From positions 31,658,132 to 31,722,131 of the forward strand of contig OY754981.1 of assembly GCA_963576475.1 (NCBI GenBank): a stretch of 64,000 nucleotides of DNA. The letters are read 5' to 3'. The notes under the pieces were generated by a model that saw nothing but the letters and a program-made list of their open reading frames with translations, had not been told where the DNA came from and did no database searches. The position numbers were made by a program, and so were the translations under genes. This stretch comes from Molanna angustata. Its lineage: Eukaryota; Arthropoda; Insecta; Trichoptera; Molannidae. Each line of letters starts with the position of its first letter. Within the stretch, counting starts at the first letter, position 1. Positions 60,346 to 64,000 of this stretch are shown one piece after another.

Positions 60346-60490
60346 GGATTGATAGGGAACTCAATAAGATGGTGAATGATGCGCAAGCGAATAAAGAGAT
60401 CACGTTAACAAGCCGATGACAGGTTGTAAGCCCCGAAGGTGCCTCTATTTCCCGGTTCTCCTGTAATATTCCAACTATTGAAATGTTTAA
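60346..60490 (+). mobile_element. Dispersed family 3, copy next to the 39-bp array
   Basis: GATAGGGAACTCAATAAGAT, GCGCAAGCGAATAAAGAGAT, AGCCGATGACAGGTTGTAAG and TCTCCTGTAATATTCCAACT match 50312-50510 and the inverse of 35440-35600. Confidence 0.78.
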
Positions 60491-60850
60491 AGTTTGTCAT
60501 AAAAACACCTATAGGTACACCTAGACTTAAGTTTGTCATAAAAACACCTATAGGTACACCTAGACTTAAGTTTGTCATTAAAACACCTATAGGTACACCT
60601 AGACTTATGTTTGTCATAAAAACACCTATAGGTACACCTAGACTTAAGTTTGTCATAAAAACACCTATAGGTACACCTAGACTTAAGTTTGTCATAAAAA
60701 CACCTATAGGTACACCTAGATTTAAGTTTGTCATAAAAACACCTATAGGTACACCTAGACTTAAGTTTGTCATAAAAACACCTATAGGTACACGTACACC
60801 TAGACTTAAGTTTGTCATAAAAACACCTATAGGTACACCTAGACTTAAGA
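60491..60850. repeat. 39-bp minisatellite, 9 copies
   Basis: Unit AGTTTGTCATAAAAACACCT then ATAGGTACACCTAGACTTA, at 60491, 60530, 60569, 60608, 60647, 60686, 60725, 60764 and 60809 (one copy has an extra ACACGT). The unit includes palindromic ACCTATAGGT. Open frames of 129-149 codons on both strands follow from the period of 39 (a multiple of three). Confidence 0.96.
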
Positions 60851-60904
60851 TCAATATGAATAATACATGTTATCAAAATAATTAATATTTCCTTTTCTTA
60901 TTTA

Positions 60905-61190
60905 GGCTTGTGTATGTTTTATAGACACATCACTAGACGCGATGAGAAAAACCTTGAAAATCTGTATGTCTTTGTGGGGTTGAAGGTAGAAGGGGCAGAG
61001 GGAGATCCCCCCACAAGATGGACGGATCAGATAAGGGCTGGCCACTGGTAAATCGGTGGTTGAAGCAATGAGGACGGCTCTGTATTGGGAGAAATGGAGG
61101 ACTACAATACATAGAATCATGATGAAGAGGAGACATGCTGGTCACGACCAGCCAGCAACGAGGAAGACGACACTAATTATGTGATACTGT
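60905..61190 (+). pseudogene. RTE-like reverse transcriptase C-terminal remnant
   Basis: The frame reads MFYRHITRRDEKNLENLYVF, then GLKVEGAEGDPPTRWTDQIR to a stop. A shifted frame gives VVEAMRTALYWEKWRTTIHR, IMMKRRHAGHDQPATRKTTL. GHI.RRDE.NLE...V.GKVEG.RGRG..P.RW.DQI...A...A..RE.WR is the well-known end of RTE-type proteins. One frameshift; the end of the protein is otherwise well kept. Confidence 0.82.
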
Positions 61191-61764
61191 GACGAACATT
61201 TTAATATGATCAGAGATTTTAAGCTGTTGTGTGCATTTATTTTTATTTTTAAATAAATAAATGAACAACTCACGCAGTTGAATTTTGAACTGCGTCATGA
61301 CTATACAAATTTGTACAGTAATATTGAAGTGTTTGGTACTAAATTGAACCCATCCCTAAATATTCACGTGAAATCGATATGGGTTTTTACAATATTCTGT
61401 CTGCCAATTACACTAATGGCATATTAATGCACACACAGACTTATCATTTCACTCACGTGGCGACTCATTTTTATTAAAAAATACAATTTGAATTGACGCG
61501 TATAAATGTTTTTGACATCTATCATATATTATGAAATAACGGGAGATGATACAATTCAAAGGATTTTATTTTACGAAAACAAAATATTCGTATATTCAGT
61601 TATGTTTGAATAAAATTCATACCATTTTGTAAATGAAATAAAAATATAAGATTGGCAGAGCCATCCATATTTATGAATACCAAAATATCTATTTTATTCT
61701 AAATGTACAAAAACACCAGTTTACAGTATATTTTACAATGTACTTATTTTTTACGCCTAAATAA
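61191..61764. other. AT-rich sequence, no feature recognised
   Basis: Includes a CTCACGCAGTTGAATTTTGA/ACTGCGTCATGA hairpin-like patch near 61270-61300. Nothing else seen. Confidence 0.45.
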
Positions 61765-62060
61765 AATTTATTTATTTATTTATTTATACATCTTCTTGTA
61801 CATAATATAAACAAATATAATTGTACACTGGCGGGCTTATTGCCATAAGGCAATTTCTTCCAACCAACCAGATTACAAAGTATGACAACATTGTATATGT
61901 ACAACAGCAAATAAAAAAGAGTAAAAGAAATCAAAGAAAATACGTATAATACTTAAATACTATAAAAACAAAAAAAAAAAAAATATAATTCATAGCAAGA
62001 AAAGGGATATGGTAAGGACAGGAGAGGAAATCGGGATCAGGTGTTCAAAATTTACATACA
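61765..62060 (-). mobile_element. LINE 3' end with one copy of the future 103-bp unit
   Basis: TTTATTTATTTATTTATACA tail, GTACATAATATAAACAAATA, CACTGGCGGGCTTATTGCCA and AAGGCAATTTCTTCCAACCA. Then AT-rich sequence and GGAGAGGAAATCGGGATCAG plus GTGTTC. Same layout as 45723-46015 and 44830-45020. Confidence 0.75.
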
Positions 62061-62342
62061 TACATACATACAATGGGTTTGTTACATGGATGAATGAAAT
62101 ATTTTGGGGTGTGAATGGAATGATTTATTCAATACATTTTATAAAAAATATTTGGATACAAAAACGAAAAAAAATAAATAACTAATATTATTAAATCACG
62201 TCAATAACTTAACAGTAGGTATTATATGTATATTTACATGTTTTTCAATTGTTGTACCAATGTAATTGTACTCTAATGAATTTTGTAATAAATAAATAAA
62301 TAATAAACCTTTTAAAGGTTATTAATTGTAAAAAATCTTATA

Positions 62343-62755
62343 AAATGAAACACAGTTAAATTCCACAATGAGTATTTAATCGCCTAAGCGCTTTCACCAG
62401 TCTCAGCTGACATCACATCATCAAAGGCACAATTTATACTGACTAAAAATTAAAACAATATAATGTATTTACCTTTGTATTATATATTAAGTACCTTACA
62501 TCAATTTAATCGTGTTATGAACGTCTTTCTAATAATTTATTATTGTATTGTAGTTGCTATTCATTGTTAATTGTTAATTAGGGTGTTCATATCCATTCAA
62601 CCAATGGATTTTTGTTTAATTTTTAGTCAGTATAAATTGTACCTCTGAGGATGCCAGGAGGCATAGTCAATATTTCTCAAGAACAGACCAACTAGGTCTA
62701 ATTAAGAGGATGCCAGCTAAATACTCATTGTGGAATTTAACTGTGTTTAATTCTA
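62343..62755. mobile_element. Foldback element, about 410 bp, with GAAAGCGCT / CTGAGGATGCC modules
   Basis: CACAGTTAAATTCCACAATG and AGTATTTAA near the left are inverted at the right (AAATACTCATTGTGGAATTT, AACTGTG). A second inverted pair, CAATTTATACTGACTAAAAA, is inside (about 62430 and 62622). The left module in inverse reads TTTGATGATGTGATG...GTGAAAGCGCTTAGGC. Paired inverted CTGATGA/GAAA modules recall Penelope-like ends (inference). Confidence 0.72.
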
Positions 62756-63123
62756 AAGTGTTTTTACACTACATATAATCATGAACTTCCACAGTGTAAA
62801 CGGAAAAACCTTAAATTTAATTTTAAAGGTTTTTAAACTAGGGCAAACTAAATTATTTTAAGTATGAAATAAGAAAAAAAACAAGTATATCAATATATTA
62901 CCTAATTATGTTATTTTTGACCGACTTCTAAAAACGGTTTAATTTTTTTTTATTTAGTCTTCCGATTTTCAAAATCTAAATTTTCAATTTCACTTCAGCG
63001 ATAGTAATTTGTACCATTTTATCAGATTTTAATGGTTCATTTTTTACTAAGTTTAGTTTGTCGATCGACAATTCTTGATAGAACTCCATTGTATACTTGG
63101 TTATAGTTCTATTGTATTTATTA

Positions 63124-63165
63124 GATTATTGACGCGTTTCGTGCAAAGCACATCGTCAGAATAAT
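63124..63165 (-). ncRNA. Hammerhead-ribozyme-like motif
   Basis: The minus strand reads ATTATT, CTGACGA, T, GTGC TTT GCAC, GAAAC, GC, GTC, AATAAT. This fits a type I hammerhead layout: stem I ATTATT/AATAAT (6 bp, all Watson-Crick), core CTGANGA, stem II GTGC/GCAC with a 3-nt loop, core GAAA, a 2-bp stem III AC/GT with a 2-nt loop, and cleavage position C after GT. One deviation: an extra T between the CTGACGA core and stem II. Very short stem III is known from hammerheads of Penelope-like elements. Activity cannot be judged from sequence. Confidence 0.5.
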
Positions 63166-63374
63166 TATTTTTTTCGTCAGAATAATCATCGTCAGAATAG
63201 TTCATTTTTTGATAGGACGGGAGTGCTTCAGATGTGATCATAATTATTAGTTTCATCGAGGTCTGATGATAGGACTAATGAGAAAAAATCATTAAGTAAA
63301 CTCTTCAATTTCTTAAGGCGTCTGCAATCTGTATAATCCTATTTTTCAATTAGAGATTGCATCATTACTACAAA

Positions 63375-64000
63375 ACGAATCATTTTGAACAAAATAACCT
63401 AATTAGTTTGGATATTAACAAAGAAAATAATACCTTAACTTTTTAATTATGTTTTGTATACATTCTTGTAGGAAAATAATCAGCATACCCCAATTTTTGA
63501 CATTTATCTTAAATTTCTAAAAAAACTATAAGGTAAGGAGCAATATATCAAAAAGCAATATATTTTTTTATAAATTAAAGAAGATCAAATTATCTGGAAA
63601 AATACGATATGACGTTGTATTAATGCATCAGGTTAAGTAAATAAACAAAAAAAAACTTTTATTTCGCAATGGCGCTGAATGGAAAATAAATGTTTGTAAG
63701 GTTTATTTACTAAACCTGAAGCATTAATGCAACGTCACATCATATTTTTCTAGATATTTTTGTCTTCTTTAATTAAAAAAAAAAATATTGAACTACGCCT
63801 TATATTTTAATAAAAATATAAAATAAACGTCGAAAATCGGTTATATTATTTTTCTACAATAATTTATTCAGAACATTATCAAAAAGTTAAGGTATATTTT
63901 TCTTTATTAATACCCAAACTATCAAAATTATTTTTTCAAAACGATTAGATCAGAAATAATGATGGTATATCAAATTGAAAAAAAGGTACGTTGGCAGCAG
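63375..64000. mobile_element. Large foldback element, cut by the window edge
   Basis: The left arm (about 63380-63650: AAAATAACCTAATTAGTTTG, ACCTTAACTTTTTAATTATG, ATGACGTTGTATTAATGCAT) is inverted in the right arm (about 63695-63950: ATTAATGCAACGTCACATCA, ATCAAAAAGTTAAGGTATAT). A single arm occurs at 4930-5160. The element continues towards or past the end, which is GGTACGTTGGCAGCAG in both copies. Confidence 0.78.

Noticed and set aside
60405..60885. Open frames of about 130-150 codons on both strands
   Set aside because: Shadows of the 39-bp minisatellite (period divisible by three).

Overview
The window looks like nuclear DNA of an arthropod, most likely an insect. It is strongly AT-rich and holds multi-kilobase spliceosomal introns (GT..AG), many non-LTR retrotransposon remnants, foldback MITEs, long (AT)n tracts and about twenty minisatellite or satellite arrays. 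Nothing prokaryotic, viral or organellar is visible. Order is uncertain; the one gene and the repeat style fit a large repeat-rich insect genome, perhaps hemipteran (inference only).

One host gene can be supported, on the minus strand: the last three coding exons (28430-28299, 22885-22733, 18073-17880) of the insect neuropeptide precursor called prohormone-4 or IDLSRF-like peptide. The exons have consensus splice sites and join in one frame (all phase 1). They encode an LDL-receptor class A domain, a KR dibasic site and a conserved C-terminal domain ending in GFLD. The signal-peptide/IDLSRF exon was not found and probably lies beyond the window's right end or undetected at more than 28.4 kb. 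The introns (about 4.7 and 5.4 kb) are full of mobile elements and minisatellites.

Layout: 1-12.2 kb, tandem arrays (164, 92, 38, 69, 46 and about 105 bp) mixed with dispersed elements, AT tracts and two large inverted duplications; 12.2-17.6 kb, the least repetitive stretch, just downstream of the gene; 17.9-28.4 kb, the gene with introns holding RT remnants and arrays (26, 24, 50, 154 bp); 28.4-35.7 kb, LINE tails and degenerate repeats; 35.8-40.9 kb, a mobile element whose interior has expanded into a 14-copy, 313-bp array; 41-64 kb, SINE-like pieces, a 43-bp array, LINE fragments, MITEs (one with a clean 8-bp target duplication), further arrays and a hammerhead-like motif.

The main theme is that at least seven tandem arrays have a recognisable single-copy counterpart inside a dispersed mobile element elsewhere in the same 64 kb. 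The window appears to show minisatellites and satellites arising inside transposable elements. All repeat calls come from reading the sequence by eye; copy numbers and edges are approximate.
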